64,000 nucleotides of DNA from Ravibacter arvi (GCF_039540405.1 NZ_BAABEY010000036.1:620001-684000); one strand, 5' to 3'. Numbered from the stretch's first letter, positions 1 through 9,559 are shown. The notes: generated by a model not told the origin, from the sequence alone. Numbers and translations: made by a program.

Positions 1-377
1 ATCCCGCCGTTGGGTACCGTACCCCACTACTACGATTTCTCTCAGTGAGGCGACATCGGCTTCAAGCTTCAGGTTAATCTCAGTTCTGTTTCCTACCTGT
101 ATCTCCCGGCTTTTGTAGCCGATAAAGGAAAAGACCAGTACGTCATCGGCGGAGCCCACCGAAATAGAGTACGCGCCATTTACATCCGTTGCGGTCCCGG
201 TGGTGGTCCCTTTTACCTGGATATTGACGCCCGGCAATGCCTGATCGCTGTCATCAAGTACTTTCCCGGTAAGGGTCCTTGATTGAGCGAAGGCGGCATT
301 TACCAAAAAACACATCACTGGAAGAAAAAACAGTTGTCTCCTCCAGTATGAACATGGTAGAGTTTCTTTTTCCATTG
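1..377 (-). CDS. SusC/RagA-family TonB-dependent outer-membrane receptor, N-terminal part (cut by window edge)
   Basis: The minus strand from 377 reads an open frame to the window edge, about 125 residues. After a basic start and hydrophobic stretch (signal peptide ending near NAAFAQ) comes a carboxypeptidase-regulatory-like beta-sandwich domain (LTGKV, GVNIQVKGT, then the typical F-x-GY-x-S), followed by EIVVVGYGTQ. That motif marks the start of the plug domain in SusC/RagA receptors. In this family the protein imports glycans or peptides together with a SusD lipoprotein, powered by TonB. The SusD partner would lie to the left, outside the window, so the substrate cannot be inferred. The start is the ATG before EKETL; no other in-frame start fits the signal peptide as well. 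Confidence 0.9.
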
Positions 378-550
378 TCAGGGTTTATTTGATTTTATAA
401 ATTTTTAAGTGTACAAAACTAATTTTCAACGGGGCCTGCTTCCTCTACTATTGTATATATTTTCAATGCTTTTCTTCGGGTGTGGCGTATAGGTAACCCT
501 GTGGGCCTCAGTTTTTTCCAGCAGACAGGCGCAACGGACCGGGACCGGCA

Positions 551-602
551 ATAAAAAATCCCCCGACGCTCAGCCATTCCGGCTAAGTATCGGGGGATTT
601 TG
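551..602 (-). terminator. Hairpin terminator of the S46 peptidase gene
   Basis: An inverted repeat (AAAATCCCCCGA paired with TCGGGGGATTTT) encloses a loop of about 25 bases that contains a second small pairing (AGCC/GGCT). On the minus strand the stem ends in a T-run. It lies directly after the stop of the gene ending at 629. The rest of 378-550 is an A/T-rich leader upstream of the SusC gene, without any gene I can see. Confidence 0.8.
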
Positions 603-628
603 GTGCCCTCCTAAAAAGTGCAGGAATA

Positions 629-2725
629 TTACCGCGCCAGCAGCTCTTCGGTCAGGCGCTTTGTCTTGTAGATATATTTGAGCGCAGCGACGATCCCTCC
701 GGTGTGAACCGAAACTGTTCTGTTGCCGGTATCAGGTGCGAAAATAAAGTAGCCGGTAAGGCTTTCCATATTTCCGTCAAAAGCCAGGCCTACTGCTTCC
801 AGCTTGCTGTTAACCAGCGGGGAGCCGGAATTTCCGCCTACGATGTCATTGGTGGAAATAAAATTGACAGGTTCACGAAGTAATTCCGCCGGCGGATTTT
901 TCCATTTCTCGGGGAGCGACCAGGGATAAGTCCCTTTGTGCGACAAAAAGCGGTCATAAAGACCGTAGTAGGTGGTGTTGGCAGGCGCTTTGGTCCCGTT
1001 GTACTCCACCGGCTTTACAACGCCGTCGCTGATGCGCAATGACATGGTAGCGTCAGGGGGAATTGCCGTGCCGTAGGCATCAAAAATCAACCTGCCAAGC
1101 CGGCCCTGGAGAAGCTCAAGCTTCATATAGGCATCGCGTGCAGCAAAGACTGATTTCATGTAGCGGGGCTGCGCAATAAGTGCCAGCTGTATAAACGGAT
1201 CTTCAGAGGCCTCCAGGGCGGTCTCACCGCCGTCAATCAGTTTTTGTACGTAGGTGCTGTCTTTCAATTTTGACTGGGACAGCATCCATTCTGCCGCTTC
1301 GTCCGGAGATTTTTCATCCAGGGCGTACCGCAGGTAAATATCGGTCGGGCCGAGCAGGCTGAGCGCTTCTTCCAGGTGTGCAGCCAGGTAGCCTGACTCA
1401 ATCTCCATTGATTTGGGTGTAAAAGCGCGGAGCATCTCTTTCAGTGTTGCCGCTCTCTGCGGATTTGTTTTCGAAATGGCCGCATAGTCAACCAATTGCT
1501 GCGCCAAAGTAAGCATCTCGCCTCTGAACAACGGGTTGGTCTGGAAAAGCATCAGTTCGTGCTGCGCTCCCCGGAGGACCTTCACGCTTTCAGAGATCTG
1601 ATCCCAGATGGAATATTCGGCCGACAGCTTGGCGTCATTTCTCACCTTGGTTTTAAAATCGTTTTCAAAAGCTCTTTTCCTTGCCATCAGGTAGGGGTCA
1701 CGCATTCCCTTCAACTGTCCGCTGAAGGACTTGACGCTGTTTTCAAAGCTGAAAACTTCATTGGCAATGCTGTCGCTTTTGGCCTTTTCATTGTAGGCTT
1801 CCAATACCGCTTTCCGGTTTTCAAGCACCTGGATCAGGTAAGGAAGTTTGTAATCCCGTTCCATTTCCAGTTCCTCAATCGTTTGAAGACGACCGGTGGT
1901 GCCCGGGTTCCCGATCACGAATACCGGCTCGTTTTCTTTGGCGCCATCCGGGTTGAATTTAAAATAATGAGTGGTTTTTAGCGGTTTTCCCGCGTCATCA
2001 TACACCCGGAAGAAGGAAACGTCCAGGTTATAGCGGGGGTAGGTGAAATTGTCGGGATCCCCGCCGAAGAACCCCAGGTCCAGCTCAGGCATGAAAACCA
2101 GCCTGACGTCGTTATAACGCCTGAAGCCATAAAGCGAAAATTTTCCACCGCTGTACAGTGTTACCGCCTGTATCTCCAGGCCTTTCCATTCGGGCTTTTC
2201 GCCGTATTCTTTTACAATGTTTTCCAGGCCCTGATCCCGAAGGGTCAGTTTTTCGTAGTCATCCGCGCCCTGTTTTTCAATGTCCTGCACGCGGGCGGTT
2301 ATGTCTTCAATCCTGACCAGCTGGTCTACAAACAGTTCGGGGACTTTCCTTTCGTCGCCCAGCTTGGTTGCATAAAAGCCATGTGCGCTGAAATCTTCGT
2401 CCTTTTTCTGAACGGCGGTACCTGACTCCCGTGCGCAGTGGTGGTTGGTCATTACCAGGCCGTCGGCAGAGACAAATGAAGCTGAACAATAGGTAGAGAA
2501 CCGTAAGGCGGCTAGTTGCGCCTTTTCAAACCATGCCTTGTCCGTAGTCAGCTGGTAAGTTTCCTTGAGATACTCAACAGGCGGATTTTCAAAGGTCCAC
2601 ATCTTCCCCATATCAAACCGCCGGGCTTTTACTGTATCAAGTTCGGCCTGTTGAGAAAATGCCGGGTATATCCCTAAAAGGGAAAAACAGCCGGCAATGA
2701 ACAAGGAGCGTTTATGTCTGATCAT
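629..2725 (-). CDS. S46-family dipeptidyl-peptidase (DPP7/DPP11 type)
   Basis: A 698-residue secreted or periplasmic serine peptidase that releases dipeptides from the N-terminus of oligopeptides, matching the usual family length of about 700-720. A signal peptide (residues 1-24) precedes a chymotrypsin-like fold. TNHHC at 93-97 carries the catalytic His, the GGDPDNFTYPRYNLD stretch around 225-240 carries the catalytic Asp, and GGNSGSP at 630-636 carries the nucleophile Ser633. In characterised members the residue in the FDxN motif sets the S1 preference: Gly in DPP7 (hydrophobic P1), Arg in DPP11 (Asp/Glu). Here the motif is FDGN with Gly651, so a DPP7-like preference is inferred. The gene stands alone and is followed by a strong terminator. 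Confidence 0.93.
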   Translation of the reverse strand: MIRHKRSLFIAGCFSLLGIYPAFSQQAELDTVKARRFDMGKMWTFENPPVEYLKETYQLTTDKAWFEKAQLAALRFSTYCSASFVSADGLVMTNHHCARESGTAVQKKDEDFSAHGFYATKLGDERKVPELFVDQLVRIEDITARVQDIEKQGADDYEKLTLRDQGLENIVKEYGEKPEWKGLEIQAVTLYSGGKFSLYGFRRYNDVRLVFMPELDLGFFGGDPDNFTYPRYNLDVSFFRVYDDAGKPLKTTHYFKFNPDGAKENEPVFVIGNPGTTGRLQTIEELEMERDYKLPYLIQVLENRKAVLEAYNEKAKSDSIANEVFSFENSVKSFSGQLKGMRDPYLMARKRAFENDFKTKVRNDAKLSAEYSIWDQISESVKVLRGAQHELMLFQTNPLFRGEMLTLAQQLVDYAAISKTNPQRAATLKEMLRAFTPKSMEIESGYLAAHLEEALSLLGPTDIYLRYALDEKSPDEAAEWMLSQSKLKDSTYVQKLIDGGETALEASEDPFIQLALIAQPRYMKSVFAARDAYMKLELLQGRLGRLIFDAYGTAIPPDATMSLRISDGVVKPVEYNGTKAPANTTYYGLYDRFLSHKGTYPWSLPEKWKNPPAELLREPVNFISTNDIVGGNSGSPLVNSKLEAVGLAFDGNMESLTGYFIFAPDTGNRTVSVHTGGIVAALKYIYKTKRLTEELLAR

Positions 2726-2794
2726 AGATTGTTCAGGTATTGGTAAAATGCTTTTGAGATAATATGCTTCTGCAATTGTTGTGTAATAGTTCGG

Positions 2795-4408
2795 CTAAGG
2801 TCGTAAATCGTTTCGGACAAACAATCGGTCGCTGCCGGGTCTACCGATCAGCGTGTAGTTTTTGTCGACGTAATCGGCCAATTCCGGGAAAGAGCGATAG
2901 GATTGCGTCAGTGTATCCTGCAGCCACAGGCTGTTGGGGCCGACCGCATCAATCAACACAGCGGGGCGTGTCCGCTCCAGGTCCCTGAGATAGCGGTCGC
3001 GGTAGGTCTCCTGCATAGGGTGTTTAAAGGCGGAACGGATGCTGTGGTTTTCGGCAACGCCCTGCGGGGCCTGGCACTCGACATAATATTGGCAATTCCA
3101 CCCCCAAACCACCATATATTCTCCTTTGTTGAGGAACCGTGCGGCCTCCATACCCGTTGCCGTGAACGGAAGGCCACGGTTCAGGCCCGGGCCGGAAACA
3201 AAGCTGTTAAGGACGCCGTGCTGCCTCCAAAAAACGCCCACAGCCAATGCTACGCCCAGCAACGGCGGGAAAATCAACCGCATCCGGGTGTTGGCCGGGC
3301 TGATACCAGGGCCTGTCAACGAAGTCAGCAGGAGGCTGAAAGGCAGGACCAGGAACAACAGATAGTGTGTATAACCCGAACCGGTACGCAAAATCGCTAC
3401 AAAGCTCATGACCAACAGGCCAATGCCGAGCCACCATACCGAACGGTTTCGCGGAACCTTCCGGTTTCCCGGTACCGTCAGCACCGGCCAGATGACAAGC
3501 GGGACTACTAGTATAAGCAGATCGGTAGCCCGGTGTGCCTCGCTAAACTGGAAGCGCAGGTTGTCAAAAAGCGTGGTGTCGTTTTTGTATTGAAAGTTCC
3601 CTTTGATATAAAAGGTGAAAAAGTCATTCAGGACGCCGCCGGCAAAGAACAACAGCAGGGCGGACGCACACGCAGCTGCGACCCCTCCGAACAGGGCCGC
3701 GAGCGCGCCCCGGTAGCGGAGCGTGGCGAGCCGGATGAGCGCATACAGACCTATTCCTGCCGCTAGCGGAACAGCCTGGATTTTTCCGAATGGCACCAGT
3801 GTGAGCAGCACGCCCAGGGCAAACATTTTTGCTTTTGCCGAACGATCGCTCACAAAATCGCCTGATACCAGCCAAACGCATGCGGCCAGCAGCGCAATCG
3901 GGAAATGTTCACTGCTGTAATGAACAAAATCGGGGGTCCTGGTAAAACCGTAAAACAGAACGACCGGGAATAATCCAAGTGCTGCCCGGTAGGGATCAAA
4001 CCAGTTTTTTAGAGCTTTGAAAAGAAAAAACAGCGTAATCAGTACCAGCAGAAAGGCGCCTAGGTGTGCGGTCATATAATCGTACCGGCCCGTCAGCATC
4101 CCGACTATGGAGAGAAAATAGGAGGAAAGCGGACCACCCGTAGTGCCGTCTACTGATCGCCAGTATACGGGGTCAACGGCCAGTGTCATGGCTTGAGCAA
4201 GCATCTGGCTTTCGTCTACGTTGAGTTCCCGGTTGTAAACCAGTACCGGTAACCGGAGGACAAAAAGCAGGCAGGAAGCCAAAAAGAGAAACCGGTTCCC
4301 GGAAAAACCGGCAGATTTTGCCATAAAAAGCCATCCCCCCAAACTTACCGCCGCGACTAATGTCAGCAACTGGTAAATAAGGGGGAATGTGTCAAAGCCT
4401 ATGGTCAT
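2795..4408 (-). CDS. Multi-membrane-spanning glycosyltransferase-like protein (GT39/ArnT-type topology)
   Basis: A 537-residue integral membrane protein with about ten hydrophobic segments and a soluble C-terminal part. Near residues 60-75, after the first helices, it has an acidic loop motif (NVDESQM) like the Asp/Glu loop of polyprenol-phosphate-sugar-dependent GT-C enzymes. The same architecture and motif (NVDEAQT), plus a matching C-terminal region (VVWGWNCQYYVECQ against IAVYGYYNEIYVETQ), occur in the gene at 60633, so the two are paralogues. Nine bases separate it from the epimerase upstream, suggesting one operon. GT-C enzymes transfer sugars from lipid carriers to glycans, lipids or proteins outside the membrane. 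Donor and acceptor are unknown here. Confidence 0.75.
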   Translation of the reverse strand: MTIGFDTFPLIYQLLTLVAAVSLGGWLFMAKSAGFSGNRFLFLASCLLFVLRLPVLVYNRELNVDESQMLAQAMTLAVDPVYWRSVDGTTGGPLSSYFLSIVGMLTGRYDYMTAHLGAFLLVLITLFFLFKALKNWFDPYRAALGLFPVVLFYGFTRTPDFVHYSSEHFPIALLAACVWLVSGDFVSDRSAKAKMFALGVLLTLVPFGKIQAVPLAAGIGLYALIRLATLRYRGALAALFGGVAAACASALLLFFAGGVLNDFFTFYIKGNFQYKNDTTLFDNLRFQFSEAHRATDLLILVVPLVIWPVLTVPGNRKVPRNRSVWWLGIGLLVMSFVAILRTGSGYTHYLLFLVLPFSLLLTSLTGPGISPANTRMRLIFPPLLGVALAVGVFWRQHGVLNSFVSGPGLNRGLPFTATGMEAARFLNKGEYMVVWGWNCQYYVECQAPQGVAENHSIRSAFKHPMQETYRDRYLRDLERTRPAVLIDAVGPNSLWLQDTLTQSYRSFPELADYVDKNYTLIGRPGSDRLFVRNDLRP

Positions 4409-4416
4409 GGCTTGGA

Positions 4417-5493
4417 TCAGATAGCACTTCCGGCAAGGCGGGACGCGATACCATCATGAATCTGTACCAGGGTTTCTTCCAGGCCATACTCCCAGTTCCA
4501 GCCGGGATAGTGGCTCTTGAATTTATTAAGATCGCTGATGTACCAGATATGATCGCCTATCCGGTTGGTTTCGGAATAGGAGAAGTTCATTTTGTTGCCG
4601 GTAATTTTTTCACAAAGTGTGATGGCCTCCAGCATGGAACAATTGGCAAACCTTCCGCCGCCGGCGTTGTAAACTTCACCAGGGCGCGGGTTTTGATAAA
4701 AATGCCAGAACATGTTTACCAGGTCGTGGCTATGGATATTGTCCCTCACCTGTTTGCCTTTGTAACCGAAGATAGTGTAGTGGTTGCCGGTAATGGCACA
4801 CTTCATCAGGTAAGCCAGGAAGCCGTGAAGCTGCGCTCCCGAATGGTTGGGGCCGGTGAGACAGCCGCCGCGGAAAATGCCGGTTTTCAGGCCGAAATAG
4901 CGGCCGTATTCCTGGACCATGATATCGGCAGCCACTTTCGATGCACCGAATACCGAATGCTTGGTATGGTCAATGCTGTGCTTCTCGTCGATACCGTCTT
5001 TGAAGTAGGGATGACTTTCGTCAATTTCCCAGCGGGTTTCCAGTTCTACCAACGGCAGGTAATTCGGGTTGTCACCGTAAACCTTATTGGTTGAAGTAAA
5101 GATGAATACCGCTTCCGGTGCATGGAGGCGCGTCATCTCGAGCAGATTCAGCGTGCCGGTCGCGTTGACGCCAAAATCAGTGAACGGCTCCTTGGCTGCC
5201 CAGTCGTGGCTGGGTTGGGCGGCGGTATGAACAATGATCTTTATATCCGAACCGTATTCCTTGAAAATCGGCTCCAGCTGCGAGGCTTCCCTGATGTCGA
5301 CAGAGTAGTGTTTGTAGTTCGGAAGCGATTCTTCCAGGCGATTCCGGTTCCATTCAGTATTTCCGTCTTTGCCGAAGAAATATTGACGGAGGTTATTATC
5401 GATGCCTACAACGAGATCAAACTTGTCTGACAGAAAAGCGGCAGATTCACTCCCTATTAGACCCGCAGATCCGGTAACTAACGCGATGTTCAT
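4417..5493 (-). CDS. NAD-dependent epimerase, CDP-paratose 2-epimerase-like (extended SDR)
   Basis: A 358-residue cytoplasmic nucleotide-sugar enzyme. The Rossmann glycine motif GSAGLIGS lies at residues 8-15. The DNNLRQYFFG stretch around 32-41 is characteristic of the CDP-paratose/CDP-tyvelose 2-epimerase family. The catalytic site appears as a Ser/Thr (FTSTNKVYG) and, unusually spaced, a later SKVAADIMVQEYGRYF segment carrying Tyr and Lys candidates. Characterised relatives epimerise C2 of CDP-linked 3,6-dideoxyhexoses for O-antigen. The exact nucleotide sugar here is inferred by family resemblance only, because no CDP-sugar pathway neighbours are in view. It lies between membrane glycosyltransferases, fitting a surface-glycan cluster. 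Confidence 0.8.
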   Translation of the reverse strand: MNIALVTGSAGLIGSESAAFLSDKFDLVVGIDNNLRQYFFGKDGNTEWNRNRLEESLPNYKHYSVDIREASQLEPIFKEYGSDIKIIVHTAAQPSHDWAAKEPFTDFGVNATGTLNLLEMTRLHAPEAVFIFTSTNKVYGDNPNYLPLVELETRWEIDESHPYFKDGIDEKHSIDHTKHSVFGASKVAADIMVQEYGRYFGLKTGIFRGGCLTGPNHSGAQLHGFLAYLMKCAITGNHYTIFGYKGKQVRDNIHSHDLVNMFWHFYQNPRPGEVYNAGGGRFANCSMLEAITLCEKITGNKMNFSYSETNRIGDHIWYISDLNKFKSHYPGWNWEYGLEETLVQIHDGIASRLAGSAI

Positions 5494-5620
5494 AAATTGG
5501 ATTTTATTTATTTGTATGGGTGGCTCAGTGTGAATGAGTTCAATTCAAATACCGGCGCAATTTACGGAATTTAAGATACTAAATCATAATCATTTCCCGC
5601 GATTCTTTTGAACGACAACA

Positions 5621-5650
5621 GGCCTCTCACGCCTCATCCCTCACCCTTCA
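5621..5650. repeat. Short heptamer-periodic array (half element)
   Basis: On the minus strand the units GGGTGAG, GGATGAG and GCGTGAG follow one another at a 7-base period. The TGA stop codon of the upstream gene (5641-5643) is part of the first unit. No inverted partner arm is visible nearby. It belongs to the TGAGGTG-like family found at several other intergenic places in this window. Confidence 0.6.
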
Positions 5651-6873
5651 AATCTTTTTACCCGGATAAAATAAAGCGTCAGTATAATAATAGTAAGTTG
5701 CAGGGAATAGTCAATCAGTGCCGTCGAACCGGAAAATACATCGGCCGGTTGATAATATTTGGGCATTCCCGCCCGCCACCAGTAGGAGGGGTGAATGGTA
5801 CATACCACGTTGTAAAGGAAAAACAGAAGCACTACTTTCCGGTTTCCAAAATCCAGGAAGGCCAGGGTAAGCGGCAACAGGAAAATAAACAGGTAGTTGC
5901 TGTAGGCGCTTTGCTGCACGATCATGAGCGTCGCGTACAACGTTATAAAGATCCTGGCGGCATGAACCTCGAATGGTTCGCTCCGCCGGTCCAGCGCGAC
6001 GAGGCATCCGGAGAGAACGGTGGCCAGCAATCCAATCCAGTTCCAGAAGCCTTTTCCCATTCCCAGGTGGTTGAACATCCACGGGTTCAGCACGGAGACC
6101 AGGTTAGGCGCCCGGAGCGTATCGGCCTCCCCGATGGGTTGAAGGAATTCCGTACCGGTGGTGGCGTAAAGAATGGCGAGGCTGGCTGTGCCCACCAGCG
6201 CAAGCGGCCACAGGAACCCGATTTTGTTCTTTTCGATGAGGAAAAGCGGTACCAGGAACAAGACAAAAATCACTTTCGTGGTGAGTATACCCAGCGCCAG
6301 TATAAGGGCATATGCCACTGTACTGCCTGTTTTCCGCCGGACCAGCAGTGCCAGTACAAAAAACATCCAGATCCAGATATCCTCCTGGGCGCCAATGACA
6401 CAGAGAATCAGCGATCCCGGCAGTAAAAAGTAAAGAAGCGCCCGGAAGAAAAGCTCGGACCGCGGTATGATTTTCTTAAAATAGGAGAGAGAGGCTAGGA
6501 CAGCGACGGCCTCCAGGATGATCATCGTAAGCACCACCACGCGGGGGTTGGGCCATAGCCAGGCGCCCACTGCAAGCAGGTACGAGTAGAACGGGGAGTA
6601 GGGCGACCAGAAATCACGGTATACAAGCTTTCCTTCTGCGGCCTGTGTGGCCATCTGCCAAAACCCGTTTACATCGGAAGTAGGGTGGATGCCGAGCGCC
6701 AGAAAGACAATTGAAAAGGGTATCAGCCGGAAGAAAAAGCAAAGCAGGCCCACCCAGACCGGTGCGCTCAGGCCCTCCGCAAGCGCTGCAATGCGCTTTT
6801 TCTGGAACAATGCCAATCCCAGGAAGGCAAAACACAACAGGCAGATTGCAATCTTGGCCGCAATTACATTCAT
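5641..6873 (-). CDS. Multi-membrane-spanning protein, GT-C glycosyltransferase-like
   Basis: A 410-residue integral membrane protein with roughly ten hydrophobic helices. An early conserved stretch (PTSDVNGFWQMATQAAEGKLVYRDFWSPYSPFYSYLL) matches one in the upstream gene (RGDVPFFFYKAEHAKAGDFVYRDFW), so the two are tandem paralogues. The Asp-rich first loop and the VYRDFW-SPYxPFY signature are typical of uncharacterised Bacteroidota GT39/GT87-like proteins. I place the start at the ATG at 6873, because it overlaps the upstream stop as ATGA and the protein then begins with a normal membrane helix. A longer in-frame reading to 6939 would lie inside the upstream gene. Sugar and acceptor are unknown. 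Confidence 0.72.
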   Translation of the reverse strand: MNVIAAKIAICLLCFAFLGLALFQKKRIAALAEGLSAPVWVGLLCFFFRLIPFSIVFLALGIHPTSDVNGFWQMATQAAEGKLVYRDFWSPYSPFYSYLLAVGAWLWPNPRVVVLTMIILEAVAVLASLSYFKKIIPRSELFFRALLYFLLPGSLILCVIGAQEDIWIWMFFVLALLVRRKTGSTVAYALILALGILTTKVIFVLFLVPLFLIEKNKIGFLWPLALVGTASLAILYATTGTEFLQPIGEADTLRAPNLVSVLNPWMFNHLGMGKGFWNWIGLLATVLSGCLVALDRRSEPFEVHAARIFITLYATLMIVQQSAYSNYLFIFLLPLTLAFLDFGNRKVVLLFFLYNVVCTIHPSYWWRAGMPKYYQPADVFSGSTALIDYSLQLTIIILTLYFIRVKRFEG

Positions 6874-8141
6874 ACCGGCGAGAAAGTTTGCGGGTGTACC
6901 ACCCGTTTCCAGGCCTTCACTACAATCCAGACAAAGCACAGCACATTGGCAATTTGCAGACTGATGTCAAGCAAATGCCGGGGCTCGGCGAACATGGAGA
7001 ATGTGAGGTAATCCGGCTGCCCGATGTAGACGTTTACAAACGGTTGAATAACCGTCAGCCAGCCGAGCGCCGTAACGACAAAAATGTCGGTCCATTGGGT
7101 CACCTCTACGAGTTCGAACACCACCACGACCAGGAATGCGATCACATAGGCGCCCGGTGCACTGGCCTGAAAAATCATCATGCCGCAATAAGAAAGGATA
7201 AAAAGACCTGGCAGGGTTTCGGCCAGGTGCCGTTCTCGTGATTTCCACGCAGCCAGGCAGGGCAGGAGAACCGTGAAAAACAACCCGACCCAGTTGACAA
7301 AGGTCGAATTGGTAGCGTCTATATGAACAAAAAATTCGGTCAAAGGCCTCGTAATCGAAAACAAATTCGGCGTCATGAGCTGTTCCGTATGACGGATGGG
7401 CATCAGGAACAAATCTCCTATCGTAAAATAGAGAAAGCCGACTACGGGAAGCCCTATGGCTGCCATGCTCAGCAACATTCTGACCGGTTTTTTTACAACC
7501 AGCAGAATGGCAGGCAGCAGGAAAATGAAAGTAACCTTGAGGGTTACCAGGGCGAGGGCAAACCAAAGTCCCAGGCCTGTTTCATAATTTTCGCGGTGGG
7601 CGCGCAGATAGCGCCACATCAGCAGGCCGATCCCCCAGAACCAGATTTCTTCCTGGCCGTCAATCATAATATACATGAAAGATGCCGGAAGGAGCAGGTA
7701 CAGGAAGGCCAGCAAAAGGGCATTTTTTTTGACAGGCTTGTAAGTCCGGTAGGTGTACCACAAGATCACAGCCTCCATAACGACCATCAGCAGCACAATG
7801 GCGCGTGTATTGTGCCAGAACCAGAGGGGAATACTGATCAGGTAAGGGTACAGCGGTGCGTGATAGGACCAGAAGTCGCGGTAAACGAAATCCCCGGCTT
7901 TGGCATGTTCCGCTTTGTAGAAAAAAAACGGGACGTCCCCCCTGGGCTCGAAATTGAGCAGTACAAAAATACCGATCCACGGGAGTAGCCTGAGGAGAAT
8001 AAACCCGGTCCAGAAGACGAGTACGTCGCTTTCCTTCTGCCATTTTTCAAAATACCGGGATTGCCAAAGCGCCAGAAATATCGCGGTGGTAAGTGCGGCG
8101 CTCAGGAGCAATTTGATATAAAAGACCGTAATGATGGGCAT
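6870..8141 (-). CDS. Multi-membrane-spanning protein, GT-C glycosyltransferase-like
   Basis: A 423-residue protein with about ten predicted membrane helices and an early extracytoplasmic loop containing RGDVPFFFY and VYRDFWSYHAPLYPYL. It is the first gene of a minus-strand run that continues with its paralogue at 5641-6873 (4-base ATGA overlap, implying translational coupling), then, after about 150 bases, the epimerase and a third membrane protein. Two coupled paralogues suggest either a heteromeric enzyme or two successive sugar transfers. This is inference; no catalytic residue can be assigned with confidence. Confidence 0.72.
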   Translation of the reverse strand: MPIITVFYIKLLLSAALTTAIFLALWQSRYFEKWQKESDVLVFWTGFILLRLLPWIGIFVLLNFEPRGDVPFFFYKAEHAKAGDFVYRDFWSYHAPLYPYLISIPLWFWHNTRAIVLLMVVMEAVILWYTYRTYKPVKKNALLLAFLYLLLPASFMYIMIDGQEEIWFWGIGLLMWRYLRAHRENYETGLGLWFALALVTLKVTFIFLLPAILLVVKKPVRMLLSMAAIGLPVVGFLYFTIGDLFLMPIRHTEQLMTPNLFSITRPLTEFFVHIDATNSTFVNWVGLFFTVLLPCLAAWKSRERHLAETLPGLFILSYCGMMIFQASAPGAYVIAFLVVVVFELVEVTQWTDIFVVTALGWLTVIQPFVNVYIGQPDYLTFSMFAEPRHLLDISLQIANVLCFVWIVVKAWKRVVHPQTFSPV

Positions 8142-8323
8142 TTCGCTGGCGTATCAATGACATTTCATATCCGAACTTATGCAAGCTGAAAAATAGAGCT
8201 CGGAGATGCGCAGATTACTTTACTGCCACAAATATAATGGTTCGTTTGAATGCCGGAAGGGTATTTGTTATCGGGGAAGTGATTCAAACCGCGCTTTATA
8301 GCTTCCGGTTGCCGGCCGCCGAG

Positions 8324-8354
8324 TTGCACATCCAGCCAAAGACCTATATTTTTG
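8324..8354 (+). promoter_or_regulatory. Bacteroidota-type promoter for the acyl-CoA dehydrogenase gene
   Basis: TTG at 8324-8326 and TATTTTTG at 8347-8354 fit the primary sigma consensus TTG-N19-21-TAnnTTTG with 20 bases between. The start codon follows about 40 bases downstream. The remainder of 8142-8323 contains no gene I can support. Confidence 0.6.
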
Positions 8355-8395
8355 ATGGAACTATTTTTAGATCGAATTAGGAAAATGCTTTAGTT

Positions 8396-9559
8396 ATGAC
8401 TTCCAATCAAGCGAACCAAGGACCTGTCTTTGATTTTTCAGACGAGCAGCTGGCGGTAAGGGATGCAGCGCGCGATTTTGCCCGGACCTATCTTTTGCCC
8501 GGGGTTATAGAAAGGGATGAAACCCAGACTTTCGATCGTGAACTGCTGAAAAAAATGGGGGAAATGGGTTTTCTGGGAATGATGGCATCTCCTGAATTTG
8601 GCGGCGGAGGCCTGGACACGGTTTCGTATGTGCTGGCAATGGAAGAAATTGCCAAAATAGATGCATCCGCAGCGGTGATTATGTCGGTCAATAATTCGCT
8701 TGTGTGCTGGGGAATCGAAAAGTATGGATCTCAGGCGCAGAAAGAAAAGTACCTGAGCCGCCTTACCGGTGGCGAAATCATCGGCGCTTTCTGTCTATCC
8801 GAGCCGGAAGCAGGGTCTGATGCCACCTCGCAGCAGACAACCGCAAAGGACTTCGGCGATCATTATCTCCTTAATGGCACCAAAAACTGGATCACCAACG
8901 GCAATACCTCCGGGGTTTGCCTGGTAATAGCCCAGACCCACGAAGAAAAAAAGCACCACGGGATCAATTGCCTGCTCGTGGAAAAAGGGTGGCCTGGGTT
9001 TTCGGTTGGCCGGAAGGAAAATAAAATGGGGATCCGGGCTTCAGATACGCATTCGTTGATGTTTTCGGACGTAAAGGTGCCGAAAGAAAACCGTATCGGG
9101 GAAGACGGGTTTGGTTTTAAACTGGCCATGAGTACACTCAACGGCGGCAGGATCGGTATTGCGGCGCAGGCATTGGGTATCGCATCGGGCGCTTTTGAGC
9201 GCGCCCTCGATTATGCCCGGCAGCGTAAGGCCTTCGGGAAAACGATCTTCGAACACCAGGCCATCCAGTTCAAACTTTCTGAGATGGCCATGCGCATAGA
9301 AGCGGCAAGGCTGCTCATTCTGAAGGCCGCAGTTTTGAAGGACCAGGGAAAGGATTTCGTGAAAGAAGCCGCGATGGCGAAATTATTTGCATCGGAAACT
9401 GCCATGTGGGTAACTACCGAAGCCGTGCAGATCCATGGCGGGTACGGATACGTAAAAGAATACCATGTCGAAAGGATGATGCGAGACGCCAAAATTACGC
9501 AGATTTACGAGGGTACCTCCGAAATTCAGAACCTGGTGATCGCCAGAGCGTTAATTTGA
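8396..9559 (+). CDS. Acyl-CoA dehydrogenase (short/medium-chain, butyryl-CoA dehydrogenase-like)
   Basis: A 387-residue FAD enzyme of cytoplasmic beta-oxidation that introduces the alpha-beta double bond into acyl-CoA and passes electrons to ETF. It shows the usual three-domain order: helical N-domain, central beta-domain with FCLSEPEAGSDA and WITNG (FAD and substrate contacts), and helical C-domain with RKAFGK. The catalytic base Glu lies in YEGTSEIQ near residue 375, as in short/medium-chain members. Length is normal. Chain-length specificity cannot be read from the sequence. Its stop overlaps the start of a 19-codon reading frame (TGATG). Confidence 0.92.
   Translation: MTSNQANQGPVFDFSDEQLAVRDAARDFARTYLLPGVIERDETQTFDRELLKKMGEMGFLGMMASPEFGGGGLDTVSYVLAMEEIAKIDASAAVIMSVNNSLVCWGIEKYGSQAQKEKYLSRLTGGEIIGAFCLSEPEAGSDATSQQTTAKDFGDHYLLNGTKNWITNGNTSGVCLVIAQTHEEKKHHGINCLLVEKGWPGFSVGRKENKMGIRASDTHSLMFSDVKVPKENRIGEDGFGFKLAMSTLNGGRIGIAAQALGIASGAFERALDYARQRKAFGKTIFEHQAIQFKLSEMAMRIEAARLLILKAAVLKDQGKDFVKEAAMAKLFASETAMWVTTEAVQIHGGYGYVKEYHVERMMRDAKITQIYEGTSEIQNLVIARALI

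Noticed and set aside
4387..5094. 235-residue open frame opposite the epimerase
   Set aside because: Antisense shadow of a gene with a clear Rossmann fold; the composition is not protein-like.
5608..6426. 272-residue open frame opposite the membrane protein at 5641
   Set aside because: Rich in Gln, Arg and His as expected from antisense of a membrane protein; no recognisable domain.
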